Positions 28,805 through 37,736 of a stretch of 64,000 bases of DNA are shown here, piece after piece. The translations under genes and the position numbers were made by a program. How positions within the stretch are numbered: position 1 is the stretch's first letter; every line of letters begins with the position of its first letter. The notes under the pieces are model-generated. The model had not been told where the DNA came from. It worked only from the letters and a program-made list of their open reading frames with translations, and searched no databases. Location of the stretch: NCBI RefSeq assembly GCF_003697785.1, contig NZ_QOKZ01000002.1, positions 186,001 to 250,000 on the forward strand. The letters run 5' to 3'. The stretch is from Paracoccus alkanivorans. Its GTDB lineage: Bacteria > Pseudomonadota > Alphaproteobacteria > Rhodobacterales > Rhodobacteraceae.

Positions 28805-28827
28805 AACCGGAGGTCAACCGGTTTTAC
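28805..28827 (+). terminator. Second hairpin upstream of livG
   Basis: AACCGG and CCGGTT (6-bp stem, 7-base loop) followed by TTAC. It lies just after the previous hairpin, 40-odd bases before the livG start. This could be attenuation or an operator. Confidence 0.4.
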
Positions 28828-28866
28828 GATTAACTTCGCCGATCGTGTGAAGACAGGGATGTATAA

Positions 28867-29655
28867 ATGATAAAGGTCGAGGACCTACACCGGCATTTTG
28901 GCGGCTTCCGTGCCGTCGATGGCGCCAGCCTGACCATCGAAACCGGTTCGATCACCGGGTTGATAGGACCGAACGGCGCCGGAAAATCCACGTTATTCAA
29001 TGTTATCGCGGGGGTTTTACCCCCTACATCCGGGCGCGTCTTCATGGACGGGCAGGATATCACCGGCCTGTCGCCGCACGAACTGTTCCATCGCGGCCTC
29101 CTGCGCACCTTCCAGCTTGCCCATGAATTCGCCTCGATGACGGTGCGGGAGAACCTGATGATGGTTCCGGGCGGGCAGACCGGCGAAACGATCTGGAGCA
29201 CATGGCTGCAACGCGCCCGGATCGAACGGGAGGAGGCAGAACTGCGCAAGAAGGCCGACGAGGTCCTGGAGTTCCTGACCATCCGTCACCTGGCGCATGA
29301 AAAGGCGGGCAACCTGTCGGGCGGACAGAAAAAGCTGCTGGAACTGGGCCGCACCATGATGGTCGATGCCAAGGTGGTGTTTCTCGACGAGGTTGGCGCC
29401 GGCGTGAACCGCACGCTGCTGAGCACCATCGGCGACGCCATCGTGCGGCTGAACCGCGAGCGCGGCTATACGTTCTGCGTGATCGAGCATGACATGGATT
29501 TCATCGCCAAGCTTTGCGATCCGGTGATCGTCATGGCCGCGGGCCAGGTGCTGGCCGAGGGCGCCGCCGACGAGATCATGCAGAACGAGGCCGTAATCGA
29601 GGCTTACCTGGGCACCGGCCTGAAAAACAAGATAAAAGCAGAGGCCGAGGCATGA
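28867..29655 (+). CDS. Branched-chain amino acid/amide ABC transporter ATPase (LivG type)
   Basis: 262 residues. Walker A GPNGAGKST near residue 40, signature LSGGQKKLLELGR, Walker B VVFLDEVGAGV, and switch His in CVIEHDMDFI. The long insertion after Q-loop (RTFQLAHEFASMTVRENLMM) is typical of LivG rather than LivF. The Walker B run reads DEVGAG where DEPxAG is common; the Glu is intact. The final TGA overlaps the livF start (ATGA). Confidence 0.9.
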   Translation: MIKVEDLHRHFGGFRAVDGASLTIETGSITGLIGPNGAGKSTLFNVIAGVLPPTSGRVFMDGQDITGLSPHELFHRGLLRTFQLAHEFASMTVRENLMMVPGGQTGETIWSTWLQRARIEREEAELRKKADEVLEFLTIRHLAHEKAGNLSGGQKKLLELGRTMMVDAKVVFLDEVGAGVNRTLLSTIGDAIVRLNRERGYTFCVIEHDMDFIAKLCDPVIVMAAGQVLAEGAADEIMQNEAVIEAYLGTGLKNKIKAEAEA

Positions 29656-30365
29656 GTGACAGCCCCTATCTTTCCGCGACGGATATGCGCGGCGGCTATG
29701 GCAAGGCCGATATTCTGGACAATTGCACCCTGACCGTGAACAAGGGCCAGATCGCGGTGATCGTGGGGCCGAACGGCGCTGGAAAATCCACCGCGATGAA
29801 GGCGGTATTCGGCATGCTTCACCTGCGCCAGGGACGCGTGACACTGGACAGCCAGGACATCACCACCTTGTCCCCGCAGGACCGGGTCCGGAAGGGCATG
29901 GGCTTCGTGCCGCAGGTCAGCAATGTCTTTCCCTCGATGTCGGTCGAGGAAAACCTCGAAATGGGCGCCTTCATCCGCGAGGATAACATCAGGACCACGA
30001 TGGAGCAGGTCTTCGACCTCTTTCCCGTGCTCAAGGACAAGCGCCGCCAGCCCGCCGGGGAGCTCTCGGGCGGACAGCGCCAGCAGGTCGCCGTGGGCCG
30101 CGCCCTGATGACCCAGCCCCGGCTGCTGATGCTGGACGAACCGACCGCGGGCGTCAGCCCCATCGTCATGGACGAGCTTTTCGACCGCATCATCGAGATC
30201 GCCCGCACCGGCATCTCGATCCTGATGGTCGAACAGAACGCGCGGCAGGCGCTGGAGATCGCCGATATCGGCTATGTTCTCGTGCAGGGCGCCAACCGTT
30301 ACACCGACACCGGGCAGGCGCTCTTGGCCGATCCCGAGGTCCGCCGCACATTCCTGGGGGGCTGA
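29652..30365 (+). CDS. Branched-chain amino acid/amide ABC transporter ATPase (LivF type)
   Basis: 237 residues. Walker A GPNGAGKST, Q-loop FVPQVSNVFPSMSVEENLEMG, signature LSGGQRQQVAVGRAL, Walker B LLMLDEPTAGV, and the LivF-type MVEQNARQALEIADIGYVL ending. It pairs with LivG as the second ATPase of the importer. The longer open frame from 29514 runs inside livG and is not used. Confidence 0.92.
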   Translation: MSDSPYLSATDMRGGYGKADILDNCTLTVNKGQIAVIVGPNGAGKSTAMKAVFGMLHLRQGRVTLDSQDITTLSPQDRVRKGMGFVPQVSNVFPSMSVEENLEMGAFIREDNIRTTMEQVFDLFPVLKDKRRQPAGELSGGQRQQVAVGRALMTQPRLLMLDEPTAGVSPIVMDELFDRIIEIARTGISILMVEQNARQALEIADIGYVLVQGANRYTDTGQALLADPEVRRTFLGG

Positions 30366-30368
30366 GAG

Positions 30369-31376
30369 ATGGATATCCTGAACGCCGCCGTCGCGATCCT
30401 GAATTTCGTCGTCATTCCCGCCGCCGCCTACGGGGCACAGCTTGCGCTTGGCGCGCTTGGCGTGACGCTGATCTATGGCATCCTGCGCTTTTCCAATTTT
30501 GCCCATGGCGACACGATGGCATTCGGCACCGCCGTCACCATCCTTGCGACATGGGGGCTGCAAGCGCTTGGCATCACCTTGGGGCCACTGCCGACCGCCC
30601 TGCTCGCCCTGCCCGTGGGCATTGCCGCAACCGCCGCCATGGTCCTTGCCACCGACCGCACGGTCTACCGGTTCTACCGGGCGCAAAAGGCCAAGCCGAT
30701 CATCCTGGTGATGGCCTCGGTCGGCGTGATGTTCCTGATGAACGGCTTTACCCGCCTGCTGATCGGCGTGGACGAGCAACGCTTTGCTGATGGCGAACGC
30801 TTCATCATCAATGTGCGTGATTTCCGTGAAATGACCGGGCTGCAGGAGGGACTCGCCCTCAAGACCACGCAGGGACTGACGATCGTCATCGCGGTGATCG
30901 TGGTCTGGGCGCTGTTCTGGTTCCTCAACCGCACCAAGTCGGGCAAGGCCATGCGCGCCTATTCCGACAACGAGGATCTGGCGCTGCTGTCGGGTATCGA
31001 TCCCGAAAAGGTCGTCCGCATGACCTGGATCATCGCCGCCGCGCTGGCGACCATCGCCGGAACTCTTTACGGGCTGGACAAGGCTTTCAAGCCCTTCAAT
31101 TATTTCCAGATCCTGCTGCCGATCTTCGCCGCCGCGATCGTCGGCGGTCTCGGCAACCCGGTGGGCGCGATCGCGGGCGGCTTCCTGGTCGCCTTCTCGG
31201 AGGTTGCGATCACCTATCCGTGGCTGAAGATCGCCGGCTATCTCTTCCCCGACTGGCAGCCCGGCGGGCTGCTGCAATTGCTGGGAACGGAATATAAATT
31301 CGCCGTCAGCTTCGTCATTCTGATCGTGGTGCTGCTGTTCCGCCCGACCGGGCTGTTCCGCGGCAAATCGGTGTAA
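30369..31376 (+). CDS. Branched-chain amino acid/amide ABC transporter permease (LivH type)
   Basis: 335 residues, about eight membrane helices. LivH landmarks: LALGALGVTLIYGILRFSNFAHGDTMAFG near the N-terminus and the ATPase-contact region RAYSDNEDLALLSGIDPEKVVRMTWIIAAALATIAGTLYG, then FAAAIVGGLGNPVGAIAGGFLVA. It begins three bases after livF ends and is followed by livM after 14 bases. Confidence 0.92.
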   Translation: MDILNAAVAILNFVVIPAAAYGAQLALGALGVTLIYGILRFSNFAHGDTMAFGTAVTILATWGLQALGITLGPLPTALLALPVGIAATAAMVLATDRTVYRFYRAQKAKPIILVMASVGVMFLMNGFTRLLIGVDEQRFADGERFIINVRDFREMTGLQEGLALKTTQGLTIVIAVIVVWALFWFLNRTKSGKAMRAYSDNEDLALLSGIDPEKVVRMTWIIAAALATIAGTLYGLDKAFKPFNYFQILLPIFAAAIVGGLGNPVGAIAGGFLVAFSEVAITYPWLKIAGYLFPDWQPGGLLQLLGTEYKFAVSFVILIVVLLFRPTGLFRGKSV

Positions 31377-31390
31377 GGGAGGGCCTGCGC

Positions 31391-32728
31391 ATGTCCACGA
31401 ACCGTCAAGCCGCAAGCGCCAGCATCTGGCGCGCGCCCGTGCTCTTCGCCATCCTCGCGGCACTTTTCGTCCTTGAGGGGACGGTCAGGAACGGGATGTT
31501 CTCGGGAAGCTGGAACACCTCGCTGGCGATGCTGAACATGGGGCTGATCTCGGCCATCACCGCCCTCGGCGTCAACATGCAATGGGGCTATGCCGGGCTG
31601 TTCAATGTCGGCGTGGTGGGCTTTCTCGCCCTTGGCGGTCTGGCCCCGGTGCTGATCTCGACGCAGCCGGTCGAAGGCGCCTGGCAGGCCGGGGGAACAC
31701 GCGTGCTGATCGCGCTGGCAGTGGCCATCGGCACCCTGGCGCTGGCGGCGCAGGCCCGCAAGCGCCTGCCCAGATGGCGCAGCCTTGCCGTGACCCTGGT
31801 GCTGATCGGAGGGTTTGTCCTTTATCGCTGGCTTTTCGATCCGGCCGTTACGGCAATCGAGGCAAACAACCCCGCGCGGCACGGCAATATCGGAGGGCTG
31901 GGCCTGCCGGTGCTGCTGTCATGGGCCGTGGGCGGTGTCTTTGCCGCCGCCGCCGCTTGGGCGGTGGGCAAGGTCGCGTTGGGATTGCGTTCCGACTATC
32001 TGGCCATCGCCACGCTCGGCATCGGCGAGATTATCGTGGCGGTGCTGAAGAACGAGGATTGGCTGGCGCGTGGCGTCAAGAACGTCACCAGCATCCCCCG
32101 CCCCGTCCCTTTCGAGATCCAGCTGCAGCGCAACCCCGAATTCGTAGAATTCGCGCAAAGCTGGGGCTTCACTGCCGCGGCGGGCTCGGGTGTCTGGGTC
32201 AAGCTTTGCTACATGCTGCTGTTCCTTGTCGTGCTGCTGTCGATCATCCTGCTGGCAGAACTGGCGCTGAAATCGCCCTGGGGCCGGATGATGCGCGCCA
32301 TCCGTGACAACGAGACGGCGGCAGAGGCGATGGGCAAGGACGTCAAGGCCCGGCACTTGCAGGTGTTCATCCTCGGCTCGGCGGTGATCGGCATCGCGGG
32401 CGCGATGATGATCACGCTGGACGGACTGATGGCTCCGGTCGGTTACAACCCGCTGCGCTATACCTTCCTGATCTGGGTGATGGTGATCGTCGGGGGTTCC
32501 GGCAACAACTGGGGCGCCGTGCTGGGCGCGGTGCTGATCTGGTTCCTGTGGATCAAGGCCGAGATCTGGGGGCCGCAACTGATCGGCGTGCTGACCTCGC
32601 CCATGCCGGACGGCGATCTGAAAGCGCATCTTCTGGGCAGCGCCGCCCATATGCGCTTTATCGCCATGGGGCTGGTGCTGCTGGCGGTCCTGCGCTTCGC
32701 GCCACGCGGACTGGTGCCCGAGAAATAG
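31391..32728 (+). CDS. Branched-chain amino acid/amide ABC transporter permease (LivM type)
   Basis: 445 residues, ~10 helices, on the long side for LivM because of an extra hydrophobic stretch around residues 110-150. Key parts: GVNMQWGYAGLFNVGVVGFLALG, RSDYLAIATLGIGEIIVAVLKNEDWL (family motif), the coupling loop MMRAIRDNETAAEAMGKDVKARHLQVFILGSAVIGIAGAM, and GGSGNNWGAVLGA. GGGAGG precedes the ATG. Last gene of the importer operon; a symmetric terminator lies ~230 bases downstream. Confidence 0.92.
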   Translation: MSTNRQAASASIWRAPVLFAILAALFVLEGTVRNGMFSGSWNTSLAMLNMGLISAITALGVNMQWGYAGLFNVGVVGFLALGGLAPVLISTQPVEGAWQAGGTRVLIALAVAIGTLALAAQARKRLPRWRSLAVTLVLIGGFVLYRWLFDPAVTAIEANNPARHGNIGGLGLPVLLSWAVGGVFAAAAAWAVGKVALGLRSDYLAIATLGIGEIIVAVLKNEDWLARGVKNVTSIPRPVPFEIQLQRNPEFVEFAQSWGFTAAAGSGVWVKLCYMLLFLVVLLSIILLAELALKSPWGRMMRAIRDNETAAEAMGKDVKARHLQVFILGSAVIGIAGAMMITLDGLMAPVGYNPLRYTFLIWVMVIVGGSGNNWGAVLGAVLIWFLWIKAEIWGPQLIGVLTSPMPDGDLKAHLLGSAAHMRFIAMGLVLLAVLRFAPRGLVPEK

Positions 32729-32959
32729 GCCGGGTGCGGCCTGGATGTGGCCGCATCCTTTTCATGTTCCTCGGGATTGCCGGTTATCGGGCTGCCGGTT
32801 CAAACGGCATGCCGGCAACTGGATGCGGCACCGGTGGCTGAACCTGTTTCGTAAGGTTTCAGCCTGAGACGCTTTACATCGTTTCGGTTTTTCGTTGAAA
32901 CACCCAAACGATGCAGGTTTTTGTTTTTACCCATTTCCGGACGCATTGAGGCAGGATCG

Positions 32960-32983
32960 AAAACAGTCCGGAGGACTGTTTTT
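32960..32983. terminator. Bidirectional terminator between livM and the CAP gene
   Basis: AAAACAGTCC-GGA-GGACTGTTTT: a perfect 10-bp stem with A/T-rich ends, giving U-runs on both strands. It lies between two convergent genes. The preceding 230 bases (32729-32959) carry no gene, only GCCGGTT-type repeats and an 8-base inverted repeat CATCGTTT/AAACGATG near 32878-32911. Confidence 0.75.
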
Positions 32984-33018
32984 CTGCCGAAACGGTATCC
33001 ACTTTTGCTGAAAATGCT

Positions 33019-33555
33019 TTAACGGCAATCCTCGCCCAGAACGACGCTCCACCAGATGCGGCCGTCGCTTCCCCGCGTGGCACCGACGCCGATCTGTTCG
33101 GTAAGCTGTGTCAGAAGCTGTGTCCGGTGCGGATTCGAAAGCATCCAGCTTCCGACAGTCGCCTCGGGCGAGCCGCCGGCCGAGACGAGCTGCGCCACGC
33201 CGCAGGCCCGGTAACCCGCCGCCCGCGCCCGCTCCACCACGTTAGAGCCGTCCGATCCCGCCACCGAGGCCCGCCCGGTCGCCGCGATATCGCAAGCATG
33301 GGACTGGGCGATCGATGTCAGCGTCTCGTCCGATTCGAGCAGTGTCTTGCCTTCGCGCCCCCGCGCCGCGTTGACTGCTTCGATCATCCGCTGACCCAGT
33401 GCCGGATCGCCGGAGCACATCGCACCCGGGATCTCCTGTCCGGCCTGCGCAACCGGGGAATCATCCGCGCCCGAAGGCAGGAAACCACCCCTCGGCTGAC
33501 AGGCCGTCAGTGCGGTCAGACACAGGGCGAAAGTGAAAACGGGACGAAGATTCAT
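33019..33555 (-). CDS. CAP-domain (SCP/PR1-like) lipoprotein
   Basis: 178 residues. Lipoprotein signal with lipobox LTAC (Cys19). The CAP domain spans ~50-175: MIEAVNAARGREGKTLLESDETLTSIAQSHACDIAATG, VVERARAAGYRACGVAQLV, SWMLSNPHRTQLLTQLTEQIGVG, and WWSVVLGEDC. The usual CAP His residues are present in part (SHACD and NPHR). Function in bacteria is unclear; envelope localisation is inferred. The ATG at 33555 has GAGGTG four bases upstream; a TTG at 33567 is less likely. Confidence 0.83.
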   Translation of the reverse strand: MNLRPVFTFALCLTALTACQPRGGFLPSGADDSPVAQAGQEIPGAMCSGDPALGQRMIEAVNAARGREGKTLLESDETLTSIAQSHACDIAATGRASVAGSDGSNVVERARAAGYRACGVAQLVSAGGSPEATVGSWMLSNPHRTQLLTQLTEQIGVGATRGSDGRIWWSVVLGEDCR

Positions 33556-33685
33556 GACGCACCTCAACGCAGGGACTTGTTTCGGCTTTTGTTTTCCAAC
33601 GTATCACGGACCGGCCCGGTTCCACCGAGGGGAAAGGCGCAGCGGACCACTTGCACCATTGATGATCCGCGCTTAAAGCGCATTC

Positions 33686-35245
33686 ATGACCCAGCATCAG
33701 CGCCTTCTCATCATCGATTTCGGCTCGCAGGTGACGCAATTGATCGCCCGCCGGCTGCGTGAATTGAACATCTATTCCGAAATCCGTCCCTTCAACAGCG
33801 TGACAGCCGACACGCTGCGCGAGATGGCTCCGCAGGCAGTGATCCTGTCGGGCAGCCCGGCCAGCGTCACCGAGGCAGGCAGCCCCCGCGTCCCGCAATC
33901 GCTGTTCGAGATGGGCGTGCCGGTCTTTGGCATCTGCTATGGCCAGCAGGTGATGATGGAGCAGCTCGGCGGCCGTGTCGAAGCCGGGCATCACGCCGAA
34001 TATGGCCGCGCATTCATCTCTCCCGCGCAGGGGCACAGGGGTGACGGCATCTTTGCCGGGCTGTTCGAAACCGGCCGCGAAGAAGTCTGGATGAGCCATG
34101 GCGACCGGGTGACGGAACTGGCTCCGGGCTTCGAGATCATCGGCACCTCGCCCAATGCGCCCATGGCGATGATCGCCGACGAGGCGCGGCGTTTTTACGC
34201 AGTGCAGTTCCATCCCGAGGTGCATCACACGCCGCATGGCCGCAGGATGCTGGAAAACTTCGTGCGCATGGCGGGCTTTACCGGCGACTGGACGATGGCC
34301 AGCTATCGCGACGAGGCCATTGCGAAGATCCGCGAACAGGTCGGCGACCGCAAGGTGATCTGCGGCCTGTCGGGCGGCGTGGACAGCTCGGTCGCGGCGG
34401 TGCTGATCCACGAGGCGATCGGCGATCAACTGACCTGCGTTTTCGTCGATCACGGGCTGCTCAGGCTGAACGAGGCCGAGGAAGTCGTCGCGATGTTCCG
34501 CGACAATTACAATATCCCGCTGATCCATGCCGATGAGAGCGAGCTGTTCCTGGGCGCGCTGGAAGGCGTCTCGGATCCCGAGGTCAAGCGCAAGACCATC
34601 GGCAAGCTGTTCATCGACGTGTTCCAGAAATACGCGAATGAGATCGAGGGGGCGGAATTCCTCGCGCAAGGCACGCTTTACCCGGACGTGATCGAAAGCG
34701 TGTCCTTCAGCGGCGGTCCTTCGGTCACGATCAAGTCGCATCACAATGTCGGCGGGCTGCCCGAGAAGATGGGGCTGAAACTGGTCGAGCCCTTGCGGGA
34801 ACTGTTCAAGGACGAGGTCCGCGCCCTTGGCCGCGAGTTGGGGCTGTCCGAAAGCTTCATCGGCCGCCACCCCTTCCCCGGCCCTGGCCTCGCCATCCGC
34901 TGCCCCGGAGAGATCACCCGCGACAAGCTGGAGATCCTGCGCAAGGCCGACGCGGTCTTCATCGACCAGATCCGCAAGCACGGCCTCTATGACGAGATCT
35001 GGCAGGCCTTCGTCGCGATCCTGCCGGTGCGCACGGTCGGCGTGATGGGGGACGGGCGGACCTATGATTATGCCTGCGCGTTGCGCGCGGTGACCTCGGT
35101 TGACGGGATGACGGCGGATTACTATCCGTTCAGCCACGAGTTCCTGGGCGAGACCGCAACGCGGATCATCAACGAGGTTAAGGGCATCAACCGCTGCACC
35201 TATGACATCACTTCGAAACCCCCGGGCACGATCGAGTGGGAGTGA
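33686..35245 (+). CDS. guaA: GMP synthase (glutamine-hydrolysing)
   Basis: 519 residues, full length. The class I glutamine amidotransferase domain has nucleophile Cys84 in GICYGQQ and the His-Glu pair in QFHPEVHHT. The ATP-pyrophosphatase domain has SGGVDSS, and the C-terminal dimerisation domain ends in the conserved [18 protein letters not shown]. It converts XMP to GMP. Monocistronic; the long antisense frame across it (33461-35293) is codon-bias shadow. Confidence 0.98.
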   Translation: MTQHQRLLIIDFGSQVTQLIARRLRELNIYSEIRPFNSVTADTLREMAPQAVILSGSPASVTEAGSPRVPQSLFEMGVPVFGICYGQQVMMEQLGGRVEAGHHAEYGRAFISPAQGHRGDGIFAGLFETGREEVWMSHGDRVTELAPGFEIIGTSPNAPMAMIADEARRFYAVQFHPEVHHTPHGRRMLENFVRMAGFTGDWTMASYRDEAIAKIREQVGDRKVICGLSGGVDSSVAAVLIHEAIGDQLTCVFVDHGLLRLNEAEEVVAMFRDNYNIPLIHADESELFLGALEGVSDPEVKRKTIGKLFIDVFQKYANEIEGAEFLAQGTLYPDVIESVSFSGGPSVTIKSHHNVGGLPEKMGLKLVEPLRELFKDEVRALGRELGLSESFIGRHPFPGPGLAIRCPGEITRDKLEILRKADAVFIDQIRKHGLYDEIWQAFVAILPVRTVGVMGDGRTYDYACALRAVTSVDGMTADYYPFSHEFLGETATRIINEVKGINRCTYDITSKPPGTIEWE

Positions 35246-35312
35246 TCCCGCCAATCCATCGACATCCGCGCACCTGACCGGTATCGCGGGCATGCGCCCG
35301 ATGTTCCGATCT

Positions 35313-35329
35313 TGTCAAAATAAATGACA
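35313..35329. promoter_or_regulatory. Operator-like palindrome at the start of the polytopic membrane gene
   Basis: TGTCA-AAATAAA-TGACA, a perfect 5-bp inverted repeat with a 7-base AT centre. It overlaps the first ATG (35324) of the following gene, so binding there would block initiation. Confidence 0.35.
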
Positions 35330-36649
35330 TCCCGCAATTTCGGTCATATGCGGGACAGTGTGCGCATCATTGGTCAACATGCACAGCTCAGCGCCAGCCT
35401 CTTGTGGCGCTATGGAGCGGCGATGTCGGCTATCTGGATGGCAGGGATATTTCTCAACCTCGTCCTGATGAAACTGGCGGTCGAGATCGGGCTGCTGAAC
35501 CGCATGGCCGGTCTGATCGCTCTCTCCCCCGTCATCCTGCTGCAGCTTCTGGTATTCGTCGTGATGTTCGTCATCCCGCGTGACGGGCTGCCCAGTATCC
35601 GGCTGCGGATCAGGCGACAGGAGGCGATCGAGGCCGCCAGCGCCCCGGAACAGCCGCCGACCGGAGCGCTGGCGGGCGCATTGCTGGCGGTTCTGATTCC
35701 CTTTTACGGCTATTACGCCGGTTGGGGCCTGCTGTCGAATACGCTGCGGGATTATTCGAAGATCTTCCTCGATACCCAGTGGAGCCGGATCGATTTCCTG
35801 AACCCCGATCTCGGCCCGTCGGCCCTGGAGGTCGGCAGCACCATCTGGGTTCTTGCCGCCGTGCTGGTCATCTGGGCAATCCGCCGCAGGGCAAAGGCCA
35901 GGCATGCCCGGATCGAGGGCGGAACATGGCCCATGGTCGTCGTCGCCTGCGATGCGACATGGGCATTGCTGGCGCTGCATGTAATTACCGGGCTGCAGGG
36001 CGAATTCGTCAACTGGCTGGCCCAGTTTCCCGGCCCGCAGGAACTCATCCGCGGCATTTTCAAACCGGCCGAGGCGGCCGTCACCGATGCCGCGCGGCAC
36101 CCGGTAGACTGGCCGCCCGGATTTTCGCTCTGGCCATGGCTGAACTCGCTGTTCTGGTATGCCGTGCTGCCGCTGATCTGGTTCAACCTGGGGGCCATTG
36201 TCTATGGCCACGATCTCGACCTGATGGGCGAGCCGACGAAACGCGCGGCCGGGCGCGTGCTGGATCGATATCAGGCCCTGCCCAAGCCCGTGATCGATTT
36301 CATCACCAAATTCTGGGCAGGCTGGATCGGGCTGGCCAAGCGCTGGCATGCGATTGTGAACGGGATCTGGCTGGCCGCCTCGGCGGGTTTTGCGCTGACC
36401 GTTTCGGTGCTGTTGCTCTGGCGGTTCGCCGATTGGCTTGGACGGTGGAGCTGGATATTCGCCTCGGAACTGATCGGCCCGCAGGATCCGCTCATCTGGC
36501 GCGTCCTGGCCGTTCCGCTGAGCCTGCTGTTCGGAACGCCGGGACAGCCGCAGACCGGGGTGGTCGTCTGCGTGATGCAGTTCTGCGTCCTCGTCGCCGG
36601 TCTGGAACTCGCCAGCCGGGCGCAAAGCGCCGCGGCCAGACCCGCCTAG
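35324..36649 (+). CDS. Polytopic membrane protein of unknown function
   Basis: Up to 441 residues with about eight or nine hydrophobic segments: roughly 34-55, 60-85, 113-135, 168-188, 205-225, 265-285, 350-372, 395-412 and 418-436. I do not recognise a family. Between helices it carries basic loops (RLRIRRQE, RRRAKARHARIEGG) and a long segment, residues ~225-265, rich in Pro/Trp. Neither the ATG at 35324 nor the one at 35348 has a clear ribosome site. The 3' end overlaps the convergent unknown operon by four bases. Composition is like that of neighbours, so recent transfer is not indicated. Confidence 0.7.
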   Translation: MTSRNFGHMRDSVRIIGQHAQLSASLLWRYGAAMSAIWMAGIFLNLVLMKLAVEIGLLNRMAGLIALSPVILLQLLVFVVMFVIPRDGLPSIRLRIRRQEAIEAASAPEQPPTGALAGALLAVLIPFYGYYAGWGLLSNTLRDYSKIFLDTQWSRIDFLNPDLGPSALEVGSTIWVLAAVLVIWAIRRRAKARHARIEGGTWPMVVVACDATWALLALHVITGLQGEFVNWLAQFPGPQELIRGIFKPAEAAVTDAARHPVDWPPGFSLWPWLNSLFWYAVLPLIWFNLGAIVYGHDLDLMGEPTKRAAGRVLDRYQALPKPVIDFITKFWAGWIGLAKRWHAIVNGIWLAASAGFALTVSVLLLWRFADWLGRWSWIFASELIGPQDPLIWRVLAVPLSLLFGTPGQPQTGVVVCVMQFCVLVAGLELASRAQSAAARPA

Positions 36650-37194
36650 GGAAGCATGCGGATGCTGGGGGCGACCTTCATGGCCAGCGCCTCAGGTCGG
36701 GTGCCGAAGCCCGAGACATGCACGGTCAATTCCTCTGTCACCGCAACCGGAACGAGGAAAAGCTGATCGGAAACAATCGTCCTGTCGGCTTGCGCAACCT
36801 CCAGCCCCGGACCGCATAGCCGGTTATTGACGCCATCGGGGGCCAGCATTTCGATCATCTTGTCTGCCGCATTGGCATGCAGGGGAAGCCAGACGCGGTT
36901 CTGCCCGTCACGCAGGGAAACCCGGCAATCCACCCATGCCTCCCGGGCTTCTTTCGGGCCGGCAAGGCCAAGGCGGACATGCACCAGCGCCCGGTCTGGC
37001 GCGTCTTGCGCGATAATCGCCGTAATTGCCTTCACCTCGCCCCTGACGCCCTGCAACTCTGCGCCCTCGGGGCCGGTCCGGGTCAGGAACCATTCGCGAT
37101 CACGCATGACCTCGCGGATATCGAGATGGCTGTCCAAGCCCACGGTTGCGAGCAAAAGCAGCAAGGTGATGGCGATCCAGGCCAAGCGTGTCAT
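36646..37194 (-). CDS. Single-anchor membrane protein, third gene of unknown operon
   Basis: 182 residues. One N-terminal helix (residues 4-20), then a soluble, probably extracytoplasmic, domain rich in beta strands (LVHVRLGLAGP, AWVDCRVSLRD, NRVWLPLHANAADKMIEML, LTVHVSGFG). No family recognised. It overlaps the preceding operon gene by four bases (ATGA at 37191-37194) and the convergent polytopic gene by four bases. Operon order is 38314 to 36646. Confidence 0.7.
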   Translation of the reverse strand: MTRLAWIAITLLLLLATVGLDSHLDIREVMRDREWFLTRTGPEGAELQGVRGEVKAITAIIAQDAPDRALVHVRLGLAGPKEAREAWVDCRVSLRDGQNRVWLPLHANAADKMIEMLAPDGVNNRLCGPGLEVAQADRTIVSDQLFLVPVAVTEELTVHVSGFGTRPEALAMKVAPSIRMLP

Positions 37195-37736
37195 GGTCCG
37201 ATCCGCGTCACGTCCTGTTTCGGGCCAAGCGTCTGCAGCGGAATCTGGACCGCACTATCGAGCCTTGCATCCCCTGCTGCCATCAGTGCGAGCCTGCCAC
37301 CCTTGATCTCGTCCTCGGGCAGTTCGAAAACGGCGACGGCCCGTTGGAAGAGCCCGGGCTGAAACCATTTGTATTCGATCCCGCTCGACGGAAGCTCGAC
37401 CCGGCTGGATACGGAATATTGCCGGCCGCTCGCCCCCAGCCATATGGCAGTCAGCCGTGTCGATCTCGCGGTTCCCGAGGCCGAAAGCCGCACGATCAGG
37501 AAAACGCCGGCACTGTCGCGGCGGAGCTGCTCGCCCCAATGGTCAAACTCGATCTGACTGGCGATATGGGCTTCGGTGATGCGGGCGGTGAACAGCCGTC
37601 CCATGCCCTCTTCACCGGGATTCGTGTTGGTCACAAAAGGCTGGAAGGTGCTGTTATAGTCAGGCTTCGTGTTCATCATCCCGCCCAGCAGGACCACTCC
37701 GGCCAGCACGGCGGCAAGGGCGGCGCCCCGGCTCAT
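37191..37736 (-). CDS. Single-anchor membrane protein, second gene of unknown operon
   Basis: 181 residues when started at the ATG at 37736, which overlaps the upstream stop (ATGA). N-terminal helix at residues 5-20, then a beta-rich domain: GVFLIVRLSASGTARSTRLTAIWL, YSVSSRVELP and AVAVFELPEDEIKGGRLALMA. The pattern of a signal anchor plus Ig-like sandwich resembles DUF4352-type proteins, but this is only a resemblance. The ORF extends to 37868 with no better start. Confidence 0.7.
   Translation of the reverse strand: MSRGAALAAVLAGVVLLGGMMNTKPDYNSTFQPFVTNTNPGEEGMGRLFTARITEAHIASQIEFDHWGEQLRRDSAGVFLIVRLSASGTARSTRLTAIWLGASGRQYSVSSRVELPSSGIEYKWFQPGLFQRAVAVFELPEDEIKGGRLALMAAGDARLDSAVQIPLQTLGPKQDVTRIGP

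Noticed and set aside
33461-35293. 610-codon open frame antisense to guaA
   Set aside because: Shadow of guaA; no ribosome site, no recognisable domain, composition typical of complement-strand frames.
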